The notes: generated from the letters alone by a model not told the origin. A DNA stretch of 64,000 nucleotides from Vesta saturnalis (GCA_036346205.1 JARFJB010000931.1:929501-993500), one strand, 5' to 3'. Positions 41,741 through 53,866 are shown, counted from the first letter of the stretch. Numbers and translations are program-made.

Positions 41741-42808
41741 CGAGAGCGTATTTGTATGTTATCTACCTAGCCATGAAACAAAAAAGTGACAATGTCAAAC
41801 AAATTATTAAAAAATTGCTGTCACTGTTAGAAGTACATATGCTAAGTTGTGTTTAGTTTGTGCCATTTACAGAGATTTGAGACAGTCTATTTGAAGATTG
41901 AACATCGCAGCGTAACAAAGTTCCTGACAAAAGAAGGCAATGGTCCAAAAGAAATTCATGAAAGAATGGTTGCTGTGTGTGGGGAAGATGTACCATCCTA
42001 TTTTCAAGTAAAATATTGGCTACACTCTTTCAATGGGGTCGAGAATCAATCAATGATAACCCAAAGTCCGGATGACCCGTTGAAGCTCGAACTGAAGATA
42101 ACGACTACGAAGAAGGTGGATACCCAAATCGCTTACACCTGAACAAAAACTGTACAGAAAAGAAGTTTCTCAAGAAAATTTGGCAGAGTTGAAGAGGGAC
42201 AAAAATTTTTTTTCTCGAATTATCACCGGGGATGAGACTTGGGTACACCACTGGGACCCTCCTACTAAACAAAAATCCATTCAGTGGATTCATAAGGGCT
42301 CTACACCACCAAAAAGGCCACAATTTTCTGGACAAAACTGATGGCAACTGTTTTATGGGATGCTGAAAGAGTCTTGCTTATTGAATATATGCCGAGGGGT
42401 CTACTATAAATGGTGAGGCCTACGCAAGCAAAAAAAAAACTTGTTGCTGCACGACAATTGTCGGGTTCATAAGGCAATCAAAGTTCAGCAGATAATCAAT
42501 GAGTGTGGGTTTATAGGGTTAAGGCATCCACGTTATAGCCCCGAACTAGCTCCGTCAGAGACTTCTTATTCAAAAATTTAAAAAAGCATCTCAAGGGAAA
42601 TTGTTTTGCTTATGATGAAGAACTCAAAGAAGCTGTTGAAGAATATTTTGCAGGGTTACCGAAGGAATTTTTTTGTGAGGGTATGGGGAAATTGAAATAA
42701 AGATGTAAGAAGTGTAGTTGAAGCGAGTTATGTAGAAAAATAATTTTTTTTTGTTCTCTTATGTGCTTTTTTTCATGGCTAGGTAGATAACATAAAACTA
42801 CGCCCTCG
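41741..42808 (+). mobile_element. Mariner element 2 with ~45-bp TIRs and TA target duplication
   Basis: The left TIR (41,741-41,785: CGAGAGCGTATTTGTATGTT, then ATCTACCTAGCCATGAAA) pairs with the right end (42,764-42,808), whose reverse complement begins CGAGGGCGTAGTTTTATGTT and continues ATCTACCTAGCCATGAAA. Only a few mismatches occur over about 45 bases. TA is present at 41,739-41,740 and 42,809-42,810. The total length is 1,068 bp, with a broken transposase inside. It is a different mariner from the one at 37.4 kb. Confidence 0.93.
41888..42740 (+). pseudogene. Mariner transposase, internally deleted and frameshifted
   Basis: The N-terminal domain is well kept: HRSVTKFLTKEGNGPKEIHE, then VAVCGEDVPSYFQVKYW. 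The segment with the second helix-turn-helix is missing between about 42,090 and 42,110. The catalytic domain follows in shifting frames: ITGDETWVHHWDP (first Asp at 42,231), LMATVLWDAERVLLIEY, LLLHDNCRVHKA (second Asp at 42,453), RYSPELAPS where a one-base loss removes the third Asp (about 42,555), and LKKHLKGNCFAYDEELKEAV. It stops near 42,700. Not functional; the intact TIRs could in principle be mobilised in trans. Confidence 0.9.
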
Positions 42809-43015
42809 TAATAAATATGAAACTAGAATAAATAATCACAGTAGAACGATAACATGTCTGACCCATATCCACAAAACTGAACATGAGTGCAAGGTCGTAG
42901 CCAGGATTTATAACAGGGGGCAAGCCATGGTCCATGGTCGTTCAAAATGTAAAATTTTAGGATAAAAAGAAAAGACAAATGAAAACAAAACTTTGAGATT
43001 TTAATTATACTTAAA

Positions 43016-45617
43016 TTAAACTAATAACATTTTTCTTGGGTTTAAACTAAATTTATCCAAAACTTTCTTCACTATGCAGTCCTGATTTTCCTTCAAAAAT
43101 TTTCGATGCACACTCATCAAACACAACCCAGTGAGTCTGTCATCACCCATTGTACTCCTGAGCCAGGTTTTTACCCTACGCAGGGTACTGAACGATCTTT
43201 CCACGGTAGCAGTAGTGGATGGGAAAGCACTTAATATTAGCAGTGCGTGCCTTGTTGCAGGGAAAAAAAACATTAGCTTTCTCCAAAAGTCCAGCCACTT
43301 CAATGTCCTTTAATTTGTCTTCTGCTAAATTCTTTTTCTTCCACATATTGTACCACAAATCTAATTCTGCAGAGACATCACCCAACTTATAAAATTCCAT
43401 GAAAGATTCTGCATTATTTTTGAAATCTTTTGAAGCCATTTTGAGCATGCTTGAAGGATGGAGATAAGTTAAAGCAAAAGCAGGTGTATTTTCGTTGGAG
43501 AATCTAGCATCCAAAGACGAAGTTAAAGAATCAAGATAGGGGATGATTATTGACCGCTTCCAGTATTCAACTGCAGACTTAGGTGGTGGATTACTTCTGT
43601 GTACTTGCTTTTGAAAGATTTGGAACCGATTTCCTACGGGCTGGCGATTCACGAAAGAAGGTTATTGTGTCTTTAACCGTTGCAATTGTGTTTCTTATTT
43701 CTGGTAGCTTGCTAGTATCATTGACCACAAGATTTAGTCTGTGGCTGGAGCAATGGAAAAATAAAGATTTAGCGTACTTTTTTTTAAGAATGGCCTGTAC
43801 ACCACCTTCTTCGCCGGCCATCGTGGAACACCCGTCAAATCCGAATCTCATACAATTATCGGAGGAAAAATCATTATCTTCTAAAAAACTTTGAATTGCG
43901 CTAGCTATTGTAGAAGCATCTTGACATTTTAACTCAATGTAGCCTACAAATTCCTCCCTGATTATTCTTTGGCTTTCATCATAGAACCTTAATCCAATAG
44001 AAAGCTGCTCTTTTCCAGCGATATCTGCTGTTTCATCAGCCATAAGCTTTTGCCCGTTTACAGTCTTCGATTATTTTTTCTTTGATAACTTCACCGCATA
44101 ATTGTATGATCTCATTTTGAATTGTTGGTGAGGTATAGACTGCGTTTTTTTTGACATTTATTCAAGTGGCTCTTTAGCTTCTCATCACCAGAGTCAATCC
44201 TCAAATTTAAAAGGTCAAAGAAAACTCCCTCATTTCCTTGTTTTCCTCTAAGCGGCAAATCATGAATTCCACAAAATATTATGCATGAAATAATTGCTGA
44301 CAATATTTGTTTATTTTCTTCAATCGTCTTATGGTGCCCTATTTGCAACTGGGCATCAACAGGAGCATTTTCAAGAAATGCTTTTGCAGCAGCTGTTGAA
44401 GATTTGTGGTAATGGCTGCCAACGTGCTTTCTACAATCTTCATGTATATCCTTAAACTTCATGCAAGGCCTTACCATAAATGACCCCAAAACTCCTTTAA
44501 CTGTAGCAATTCTTGGCGGAAATAAAACACAACACAAACATAGAGCACCTTTCAAACGACTTGAGTACACCAGCTATGGAGTATATTGATCTAACCAGCG
44601 ATGGTTAAATTTTCTTTTCAAGTGAATGGCATCAGAAGCAAAATCGTAATTGGATGATGGAACCCAAGGGTTAGTCAACAATTTCTTCTTTTTTTCAAAA
44701 GGCAAGTTATTGGCACAACTAACATAACGACCAATGTCATTTTCATGGTAGCCATCGCGTTCTTCAGTTTGTTTAGAGGTCCCAGTTCCAGAGACAGCTT
44801 CATGTAGATTTGAAGAACTACTTGAGCCTCCTTCAAAAATAGATTCCGATTTTGATGTTCCGACCATTTTATTTTCATCTTCATCACAATCATTGCTTTC
44901 ACATCCACTACTGTCTTCATGAACTTTTTTCCGTTTTAGAGATTTTTGACCTAAAAATAATAACCTAGTATCATTCTTGTTCTTAGTCCCTAGTATAAAA
45001 ATTAGTATAAAACAAAACTACCATGTAATGATAGCTTATAATGTGGATATACTATATCCGATGTTAATATTTTTTCTCTAGATTAAAAACACAAAATCAA
45101 ATTAATAGCACGTATAAAGTGCTGTTTGATCTTTAATATGTGAAAATTTGAAGTTTTTATGTTTAGTCCCATTTGAGATATCAACTGTCAAAATCGGTGC
45201 ATTATTGTAATTTTTGTTATAATTAGAAGGCAAAAAAGTCGGCATCATAATAATGAAAAATACATAAAATTATATTAATAATGCACAGAATCTTTTGCCA
45301 AAGCTAATAAAAATTGTTTCACAAAGATACAAGCAAAGAGTAAAGAGCAATTGGCAATTTTGTAAAGGGCTGCAATTGAATTTTTTTCCAAACGTTGCAA
45401 TACAAATAATTTTGAACAAAAATTAACATCGGATATAACATATCTACATTATAAGCTATCATTACATAGTAGTTTTGTTTTATTTGGTGCTGGTCGAGCA
45501 ACCAATTTTCAAATTTTTGGACCATTTCTAATGGAATGACTCTAAAGTTTTAATTAAAATTTAATTTTCTACTGAAATTATTTAACTTACCTTTTGTAAC
45601 CAATTTCTTATATCCAT
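43016..45617 (-). pseudogene. hAT transposase (TTF-type zinc finger, DUF4371, hAT dimerisation), few disabling changes
   Basis: Exon 1 (45,617-45,591) reads MDIRNWLQK and ends at a GTAAGT donor. An acceptor at 44,951-44,952 (TTATTTTTAG) opens exon 2. Exon 2 begins with an acidic Ser-rich head (SLKRKKVHEDSSGCESNDCD), then a TTF-type zinc finger (ALCLCCVLFP, KHVGSHYHKSS). The DUF4371 part includes NKQILSAIISCIIFCG, LRGKQGNEGVFFDLL and MADETADIAGKEQLSIGLRF (first catalytic Asp). Next come FFHCSSHRLNLVV and a C-terminal dimerisation domain with ILSAFPSTTATVERSFSTLR (catalytic Glu) and RLTGLCLMSVHR. Known lesions: an in-frame TAG near 44,575, and frameshifts near 44,139 (A8 run), 44,045, 43,61x and 43,262-43,269 (homopolymer). 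The exon 1-2 join is out of frame by one base. It may be a recently dead gene or contain sequencing errors. Confidence 0.88.
45591..45617 (-). other. Putative hAT exon 1 and splice donor
   Basis: Twenty-seven bases coding MDIRNWLQK end exactly at AAG|GTAAGT. Many transposases of this kind begin M-D-I-R-x-(F/W), which supports this start. The intron would be about 640 bases (45,590-44,951), with a T-rich TTATTTTTAG acceptor. As read, exon 2 requires one extra base for frame. Confidence 0.6.
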
Positions 45618-45894
45618 ATTGTCTTTTCTGTGATTTCTGTCTCTTTATTCTGTGGTAAAACTATTGTTACGGATTTTCCCTCTTGTTTCTCAGGCAATAA
45701 TTTAACACTGATAACTATTCACACCAACTTTATTTAAAACCAATAAAGTTAACAAAACAACACAAATATTCACTTCCTCAACACTTTTTAACTATTCCGC
45801 TTTTAAATCTCGCGCCTCGCTTTCTATTCGCCGTATGCAACTTCGTATCCTGCACTATGTACTGTACTGTACAGTCTGTCTTCGCGCCGGATAG

Positions 45895-45912
45895 GCAACT
45901 TTATATACCCTT
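45895..45912 (-). promoter_or_regulatory. TATA box of the hAT element
   Basis: On the minus strand, TATATAAAG (45,907-45,899) lies about 285 bases upstream of the exon 1 ATG and well inside the element. About 30 bases further is a TACAGTACAGTACATAG segment where transcription could start. No experimental support. Confidence 0.5.
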
Positions 45913-46885
45913 TTTGAGCCTAGAAATAGCCATAACATTCGCATCGCCGGTTCCCGTATATTCCTCACTTGTATCTCGATCTTTCTCGAAGAAAACCAGT
46001 GGCGTTTCGTTACACTATTAAATAGGACACCGTCGCTAGACAAGAGCACTTACACACTAACTCAATAGTTGTTGGAAAAAATATTGTCCTATGTTAGGAT
46101 TTGGAGCAAGTTGTGTTTTAACCACTTGATAGTTTTGCACGAACCACACTCGGGCGTGACATTTTTCCGTACACTGACGATCCCGAGTCTCGTTCAGGTA
46201 ACTTTTGTTTTGACTTGTTTTAACTTGTTGGTGCAGGTCTTACGTACGTTATAAGAGTATTTATTTCGGATTCTGATGTAGGATTGTGTATTGAATGTTT
46301 CAAAATATTTCACACTAAAACTACTTATTGAGTAAATTTATTTTAATTAATTAATAGGATTAAAAAATGTAGTTAAATGAAAACAAAAAAAAGAGACAAT
46401 TTTTTTACCATTTTTCTCAAAAATGTCCGACTGTTAAGTGGTTGAATCCAACACTAAAAATTGACGTATCCTGAGAGTAAATCGAACACTCGTTTTTATC
46501 CAATTCTGGGTGGGACAATTCTGGTGTGCACCAATGCATTAAATGCATAGATCGAAAACCCTATTAATATATATTTAGCACTATGTCAGTTTTTCAAATA
46601 GCTTTGTTTTTTGCTGATGAAATATATTTTAGTGACATAGGACACGCGAATAATTTTATTTATTATAGCTTATTAATTAATTTTTAAATGTTCATAAAAG
46701 CAACCGAACAACCACAACAACAAACAAAATATATAAAACAGATAACAAAAAAAATATGCAGAACAGAAAAATATGTATATTTTAGATTTAATTTTTTGTT
46801 TATTAAAATTTAAAAATTATTTTTGCTCTTCCAGGGGGGCAGTTGGCCCTCCCTGCCCTTAGCTGGCTGCGCCCATGAATGAGTG

Positions 46886-49300
46886 CTAAAATTAGCATAG
46901 CCTATAAGAAATGCGAAAAGAGGACTCAAATGACCATAAACAATACAAAACCACAACTTGAACTACAATGAAAGACTCATTTTAAATACAAAGATTTGTT
47001 ACGAATATGCACATTAACTAGCTATAGTTCAATACTCAAGGATCAGGGTTTTCGTAAAAGAAAATGTTTTCATTGTTTGTCGTTCCATAAAATCAATACT
47101 CTCGAGTACCGTGGTATTTAACAGTAATTTGAACCTTATGTAATTGACTCGATATCTGTAAAATTTTTAGTGACTAAAAGGTATAAACTTATTGTGTATT
47201 AATCAAATAAAATCAAAATAAAAACGTAAAAATGGAATTGATATTATATAACTATAAAGCCAATTTTATACATTTTCCACGATTTCCGTTGCGACTACTA
47301 TTTAAAATAAATCGTATCAAAAAATGTTACGGTTATGTCAGTAATAATAATTTTGAACAAGCCGTAAACAGTCATAAAATCTGAATAATGCCGACATAGT
47401 ATGAGATCAAAAGTAAAAATAAGAGGAGAACTTTGCATCAAAGCGGGCATGATATTTTGTAAAGAACTACACCCCTAAATTGGGTAATATTTAGAACGTT
47501 CATTATTATTCCCTTTTATACTTATTTTTTGCACGTTTTGGGTCTATTAAACATAACCTTTATCGGATAATTCAATTTTATTTAATTAAAACACTCATAT
47601 TTGTATTTGAATAAATTTGAATACACATTAATGAAAAGCTGTCTTGAAATTTATTTGTTAACAAAACGTATAATAACGGTAAACGAATTGCTAAAATCCC
47701 TTTGTTGAAAATAAAACCAAGATAAGGTAACAGAAGGTGATACATATTTGAAATAAAAAAGGTTAAATTTAGTTTCCAAATCACAACTTTAACCTTTTAG
47801 TTATCAAATACATAATTTTATTAAATATTTTATCCCCATCAGGCAATCTCTATTAATTAGAACCTTTAAATTTGGCGAACCCTCTAGTATAGTATTAAAC
47901 ATGTATGTGAATACCCATTAGTAATTCCATCTCCACCAACTTGGTGCCAACACTGCCAACATACTGAACCTCTGTTTGTGTAGCAATATCTGTAATGTTG
48001 TCCAATTCAGTTACGAACTTGAAATCTTTGTGTGCGAGAGGATTATTATCAAGGATTAATAGGACGATCGCGCTCGTAGCATTTGCCTACTAACAGGTTA
48101 TATTCTACACACCACTTTATATAAAATAATCTGAGTAACGAATTGGTTTGTTGCGGATAAATAAGACGATTTGGACACTGAGTGTATTTATTAACGCAAA
48201 CTGAATTTAATGTTAATATCATTGACTATAAGCTGGGTTTATAAAAAAGTAATGGATATTGTTTTGTTACATTATTTCTACACTTTATTATTGTTATAGA
48301 ATGTACTTAATATGTTAGTTTAGTTTATCAAATTTATGTGGATAAGAAATCAGAAGGTAAATTTAAGCTGCTTTATAATCAATATTCAATTAGTGCCTTA
48401 CTACAGAGGTTTACATAGCAAAGCACAGACAATTTAGAATAACCGTTTTACTCTATGGATTCTACATGTTCTGTAGAAAGTAGGTTATTGCAGTTTTTTT
48501 AACTTATTAAATATACCTATCACATCCTCTAAAATCAATAACTCACTACTAAGAGCCAGTTGTATTCACTTAAGAAACAAAATATTAAAAATATGGCGAA
48601 TAAAATATTACCACAAACAATTTTCACACACTAGGATGTTTATTATTATATACTCTTTATTTTGAATGCATAAATACGTTACAGAACGTATCTTCCCTTT
48701 CATGTATCTAAGTCGAATTAATCAATATGGAAACTCAAAAACAATACTAGTGTTCTTGAAGTAATCATACTGAACCGCTTTTGTATTCATACAAGGCTAA
48801 TACGCATCACTAGCCAGCATTAATAAACGTAAAATAAAGATAGTTTCGATATTAAAAAGATAGAAATCTCAACTTATAGGTGGTGTGTAGATTCCCGATG
48901 TAATAAAGTAATATGATAAGAATTTGTTACGCGTTACTTAGAAAAGTCGTGTATTAGACTCATTAGTTGAACTTTTAAAACGATATCACATGAAATGGTT
49001 TATTCATTGATTTTATAGCACACTCAGTAATTTAGTTTTTTTAATTTATTAATAGTTTGCCAATCATATTTGTTCTAAATGGAAACACTACCATTAGCAA
49101 ACTCTTTCTTTTAATTACTGAAGAAATACATCTTTCGATTACTATAGCGCTCCTCATGAGGCGGTAAACAAAGGAATATAGGACACGAAGGAAGACATCG
49201 TAATGTGCTGCCGATGACAAATTGCGCATGCGTTATCTATATAAATAGGAATTTTTATTATCTTCTTATCAACCGTCCGTACAGACAAGTCACTAGGAAA
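46886..49300. other. AT-rich stretch, nothing recognised
   Basis: Open frames at 47,578-47,784 and 49,041-49,229 (minus) have no recognisable features. No repeat or RNA gene was identified. Confidence 0.55.
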
Positions 49301-49752
49301 TTACCGCTAATTACATTGTAATTAACTAATTAACCGCGTGCCGGACTTTCTACGGGATCTTCGCCGATTTCACCAGCAGTAGTGGTCACTGTTTTAACAC
49401 ACCACTACAGAAGAGAAAGCGGAATTAAAACATTTCTTATCAGGAATAGAAGGCGGTCCGGCTGAAGGTAGCAGCAAGACCAGGGGCATCAAGGAAGCTG
49501 GAATAACGCCAAGGACAACGCATGAAGACAGCCAGTAACCGGAGCCAATTACACGAAAAGGCACGCCGCAGGGTAATTAAAATTTCCTACATTATCCTTA
49601 ACCTATTAACAAAGCCCTCCATTTTCTGTCGGACTCCTAACCCAAAGCCTTAACCCAGCGGGATGTGACACTGCACCTCGGTGGGAGTCCACCACCTTAA
49701 AAAAACAACTACATTTGCATTTATTGCACATCCCAATTCAATACTAACCACC

Positions 49753-50681
49753 ATGGTAAAACATGGTAAACCCGCACCTCCCAGTCCACTTTCCCTCTCC
49801 CTAACTCCGACGACGACGACACCTACCGTGATGTACGCTGCCGTAGCTTCCCAAAAGCAACTATACATCATCCTCCACCCTCTCCAGCTCCTGTGGGTGA
49901 ATCTATGATTCAACCACAATCACACCGACCTCATGGAAACCTCACATCCTATCCCTACCGCCGAAGTGGAGAAATCCATTAAATCCACCTTTGGTACTCC
50001 ATCCATTAGCTTAACCCAATTGTCCGGCCCAACCCACACCCAACCCGAACGCAAACCTCTCTATCTGTCATGCGTCATTCGCGAGGTTGACCGTGACATG
50101 GCCGAAGCAGAAATTATACAGGCCATCGACCTCCCGCACATTACCAAGGCCATCCGTATAGTTTCTAGAGCCACCAACCGTCCCACTTCCTTTGTCCGTA
50201 TCCTAACCCACTCCAAATTCTCTATTGATTACCTCTTGCATAACGGCGTTTATGTTCGGCAGACGCTATCAATACGAGGCTCCACATACCCCCAATCCAT
50301 TCCCAAATACTGCTCCCAGGTGGCCCACCTAGCAGTAGAGTGCCCTACCCGATCGCTCAAGTGGCTGTCCTGTGGCGGAAGCCACAAGTTCCAAGCCTGC
50401 CCTTCTATATCTTCGCCAAAGTGTAACAACTGCGGCGGCTTCCGCCCACTTACAGTTTTGATTGTGAGAAACAGCGGGAGATCCCATCCTGTCCTACCCA
50501 GATAGCCCCCCTTTCCAAGTTGAAAACAGCTTTCACCACCTCCTCCGATCCTGACGACGAAAGCCACGAACATTTTCATAAGATCAACACCTTCCTTAGA
50601 GCCCTTACCTTCACTCTGTTCACTAGTAGCCAGGGAGTTCTTAGACAGGCGATTGTACTGCAGTTGGAGCGGTTTTAGCAC
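49753..50681 (+). pseudogene. ORF1 (gag-like, zinc knuckle) of the jockey-like element
   Basis: A Pro-rich head (MVKHGKPAPPSPLSLSLTP) is followed, after a frame change, by a 190-codon frame (49,933-50,505). That frame has a central PRE_C2HC-like region (KAIRIVSRATNRPTSFVRIL, LLHNGVYV) and zinc-knuckle remains HLAVECPTRSLKWLSCGG, SHKFQACP and SPKCNNCGG. Two of the usual Cys residues in the first knuckle are altered. A shift near 50,445 continues the frame as YSFDCEKQREIPSCPTQIAP to a stop near 50,679. ORF1 proteins bind element RNA. At least two frameshifts disrupt this one. Confidence 0.78.
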
Positions 50682-50764
50682 TCCCTACTACCGACAGGAA
50701 TAGATTCCCATTCATTTCCTTTCCTCCACCCCCTAACCTCCCCTCCTTACTTTCCTTCGCAATG

Positions 50765-51395
50765 GACGGTAGGGACAGTTAACGCGAGTGGCGTTCGACG
50801 AAAACGTCACCTGATCAAAAATTTACTCGACTCAGACCACATACAAATACTAGCTATAACAGAGACAAAATTAACTAACAGAGGCACGCTTAACATAACC
50901 CATTACGATACCTATCTTTACAACAATCTCGACAGAGGCAAACGAGGCACTGCACTCCTGATACACACCCGATACCCATCCGCTCTCTACACCTTACCGC
51001 CTCACCTTCAACACCTTGAAGGTGTAGCTGCAATGGTGCACCTTCCCTCACCCTCTATAACAGTATTTTGCTATTATAACCCTCCCGGGCATAACACCCT
51101 TTCCTCTCCACTACTACAATATGTAGCCAACATTCCTAATGCAGTACTACTAGGAAACCGTAACGCCAGACACCAACAATTTGGAGACACAACTGATAAC
51201 GCATACGGACAAATATTAACGAACGAACTACTTAGACTACCAAAAGTACGAATTAGGAACATCCACCACACGTTTATCGGACACCAAGGTTACTCCATAC
51301 CCGACCACATAATATGCTCAGAATAAATAACACAATATTTCGATAACAACTGCCACCTCGGCACAACTATAACATCAAACCACTTTCCCTTACTA
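50765..51395 (+). pseudogene. Endonuclease of the jockey-like element, catalytic motif mutated
   Basis: TVNASGVRRKRHLIKNLLDS begins the domain, followed by ILAITETKL (catalytic Glu), LYNNLDRGKRGTALLIHT, ITVFCYYNPPGH, LLGNRNARHQQFGDTTDN and HQGYSIPDHIICSE. The conserved G-D-F-N motif is G-N-R-N here, so its catalytic Asp is lost. In a following frame TSNHFPL replaces the SDH motif. The domain therefore could not cut DNA. Confidence 0.82.
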
Positions 51396-53458
51396 GTGAA
51401 AACATCACTAGGCCCGCCACTTTCCACAGCACAAACAACTACCACACGTACAAATTTTCAAAATGCCGATTGGAATGCATTTAAAGGCCACATCTCCAAT
51501 AACCCCGCAGAAATAACCCTTAACACTACCGACGATATAGGCAGAGCCGTACAAGGACTGATCCAATTTATCTCCGACGCTGCCGACACAGCAATCCCGA
51601 CAAAATAATCAACCGTAAACCATCCCCCCCCACCGCATCGTTCTCCTGACCAAGGAAAAGCGACGGATATGCGGACGATTTCTGAAGACCAGACCCCTAG
51701 CACTAAAAACTGAATACAACAGACTAAGCGCAATAATCCGACTAGAGACCAACAAATACACCCAAGAAAACTGGATAAAAGAAACGGCCAAACTTGATTA
51801 CTGCGAAGGCCCTAAATTCAGGCACAAATTCAAGATCCTAACGAAACAAAAACTTAATCAAAATGCCACCTAATTAATCCTCAATGTACCCTCGCAGTTT
51901 CAGACCAACCGTCCTCACTACTCCCGACGATCCATCGTTTAACAACAATTTCAAAGCTCGGCTCGAGCACAACCTTGAGGCATTCCAAAACCAAAACCAG
52001 AGACCGCACGTACTAATCGACAACGACCCCTTCCTTAGCTCTATTTCACCCGATCTAATGCTACAAACTCTTAAACAAGGGAGAAATTTCGCCCCAGGAC
52101 AAAACGGACTTAACCGCTAAATACTGAAGAACCTTCCACAAAACGCTATTAGACAGTTAGCCCAAATATACAACAGATGGTTTGCCTTATCCTATTTCCC
52201 GACGGAATGGAAGTCCGCTTCAACCGTCATGTTACCCAAACCTAGATCTGATCCTTCCCAACCTTCATCCTATAGACCGATTTCCCTCTTAAGTTGTATG
52301 GGCAAATTCTAGAAACTATCCTGTCCCGAAGGCTAAGAGCTCATCCCCAATAGCCAGTTCGGCTTCAGACCGAACCGTTCTTGCCAAGACCCCTTAGTAA
52401 AGCTATACACCGAATCCTCAAAAGCATTGATCCACGGAGACTTGACTTGCAGTCTGCCTCGACATAAAACAAGCTTTTGACAGAGTATGGCACGCAGGAC
52501 TAATATACAAACTACGACAGTTAGGCTTCCCGACCGCATTCGTCCGACTCCTCTCATATCTGGCAGGCAGATGTGTGAAGGTAATAGTAGGCTCCTCCAC
52601 CTCCATGACTTTTCATGCCACCGTCGGAGTTCCGCAAGGATCGGCCCTGGCACCTATCCTAAATACTATTTACGCATACGACATTCCCAAAAGTACCAAC
52701 CCGAACATAACAGCAGCCCAATTTGGCGAGGACACTGCTCTCTAGGCGACCAGTAGGAGCAGTGACGGGGCAAACAGACTATTAACTCAACAACTTACCC
52801 ATTTCTCTAACTGGGCCAACCGCTGGAGATTAACAATCAACCCAAACAGAACACAAACATTAACTTGACCCTACGCGGACAAAGACTACAACTACAAGAC
52901 ACAATCATATACCTAGGTATCACGTTCTCACGAACACTGCACTGGAAACCCGATGCTAGCGGCGCTCTCAATAAGATACGCAACCGCGCATCACTATTGA
53001 AAATGCTGCGAGGAAACATCAGAGGTTGTCACCCCAAAACCCTTCAACACACTTACAAAACTTACATTCAACCGATACTCGACGACCGCGTTCCATTCTA
53101 CGCAAGCCTAAAAACAAACCAACTTCAATCCCTCGCCTCCTGCGAAAGGGCAATACTACGCACCATACACAAATTACACTTCAGACACCCCAACGAACTA
53201 AATATGCAACACACCTACATTCAACCAATAACCGACAGACTAATAACACTACAGACCAAATACACAAATCGCAGGACAAACGGTGATACGATCCCAACCA
53301 AACAAATACTACAAATCCCGTTATCCAACAAACCCCGACTACCGCGTAAACCCAAAACCAAATTCAAATACCTCCCAGCACTCCTACTTCGACGAATAGA
53401 TAACCTACCAGAGGAGTTCGAAGAGCTCCTCGACAATACTCCCTACATCCTAAGATAA
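51396..53458 (+). pseudogene. Reverse transcriptase of the jockey-like element, FADD changed to FGED
   Basis: A linker (NWNAFKGHI-like, 51,460-51,600) leads into GRNFAPGQNGLN and FPTEWKSASTVMLPKP, SSYRPISLLSCMGKF, PNSQFGFRPNRSCQDPL, LDIKQAFDRVWHAGLIYKL (about 52,460-52,505, first RT Asp), and VGVPQGSALAPIL. At the active site, AAQFGEDTAL (52,716-52,742) replaces the usual F-A-D-D. The C-terminal third is one long frame (52,865-53,458): YLGITFSRTLHWKPDASGAL, SCERAILRTIHKLH, YIQPITDRLITLQTKY, FEELLDNTPYILR. Stops and frameshifts occur at several points upstream of it. Confidence 0.85.
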
Positions 53459-53784
53459 AACTAATCCTCAAGAAAAACGATGATGACCGTCGCAACGAAG
53501 ATGGACAATTCTATACATCCTATAATACTATAATACACTAACCTCAAACATCAAACACTCAATATATCAATTTTGTTTCCCACAAATCATAAATATCAAA
53601 ATTGTTACCACTTACAATACACAAAGATTACACAACACACAATCACTCAAAACCCAGGGCTAAAGAGGGAGAAGATTCATAAACTACCCTTTACGGAACC
53701 AAGAGAAAAGAATATCTTAAAGAAGAAGAATCAAACGATTAAAAAAAATAATAAATGGTTTAAATATCACTTTCAATGCGAAAC

Positions 53785-53866
53785 TACTAGAGCGCTGGCG
53801 GTGAAGTGATAGGAGTCGTTTTCCACACTTTTGGTGCGGGTTCGATTCCCGGCTTGTGCACTTCTA
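53785..53866 (+). repeat. tRNA-derived SINE head (pol III A and B boxes)
   Basis: A perfect B box, GGTTCGATTCC, lies at 53,839-53,849, preceded by an A-box-like TGGCGGTGAAGTGATAGG at 53,796-53,813. Spacing is like a tRNA gene, but the acceptor stem does not pair and no discriminator or anticodon loop can be placed. It is best read as the tRNA-related head of a SINE. The tail seems to continue with the AATCTAGTTTTGTTAGGTTA motif repeated near 53,870 and 53,910. Confidence 0.65.

Larger units (their letters stand above)
42890..46877 (-). mobile_element. hAT element, 3,988 bp, with TIRs and 8-bp target duplication
   Basis: The left end CAAGGTCGTAGCCAGG and the right end, whose reverse complement is CATGGGCGCAGCCAGC, are imperfect inverted repeats (12 of 16 match) beginning C-A and ending T-G. 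They are followed by GGGGGC-type subterminal runs (ACAGGGGGCAAG and the inverse of CCAGGGGGGCAGTTGGC). The flanking octamers CATGAGTG (42,882-42,889) and AATGAGTG (46,878-46,885) agree at 7 of 8 bases, the 8-bp duplication that hAT elements make. The transposase gene (43,016-45,617) runs on the minus strand. This is the best-preserved element in the window. Confidence 0.93.
49330..53560 (+). mobile_element. Jockey-like non-LTR retrotransposon with gag, endonuclease and RT
   Basis: Base composition changes at about 49,330 from AT-rich to a C-rich, G-poor strand and changes back after about 53,560. Within it lie, in canonical order on the + strand, a gag-like ORF1 with zinc knuckles (49,753-50,670), an endonuclease (50,765-51,326) and an RT with C-terminal part (51,400-53,458). 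Frameshifts and stops are modest in number, making this a nearly full-length but dead copy. No poly-A tail or target duplication could be fixed. The 5' boundary is approximate. Confidence 0.85.

Noticed and set aside
43131..43894. + strand frames of 60 and 103 codons inside the hAT
   Set aside because: Antisense shadows of the well-recognised transposase on the minus strand.
50250..50681. 143-codon minus frame
   Set aside because: Antisense shadow of the jockey-like ORF1 with zinc knuckles on the + strand.
53785..53866. Functional tRNA gene
   Set aside because: A and B boxes are present but no acceptor stem, anticodon arm or terminator T-run fits; a SINE head is more likely.
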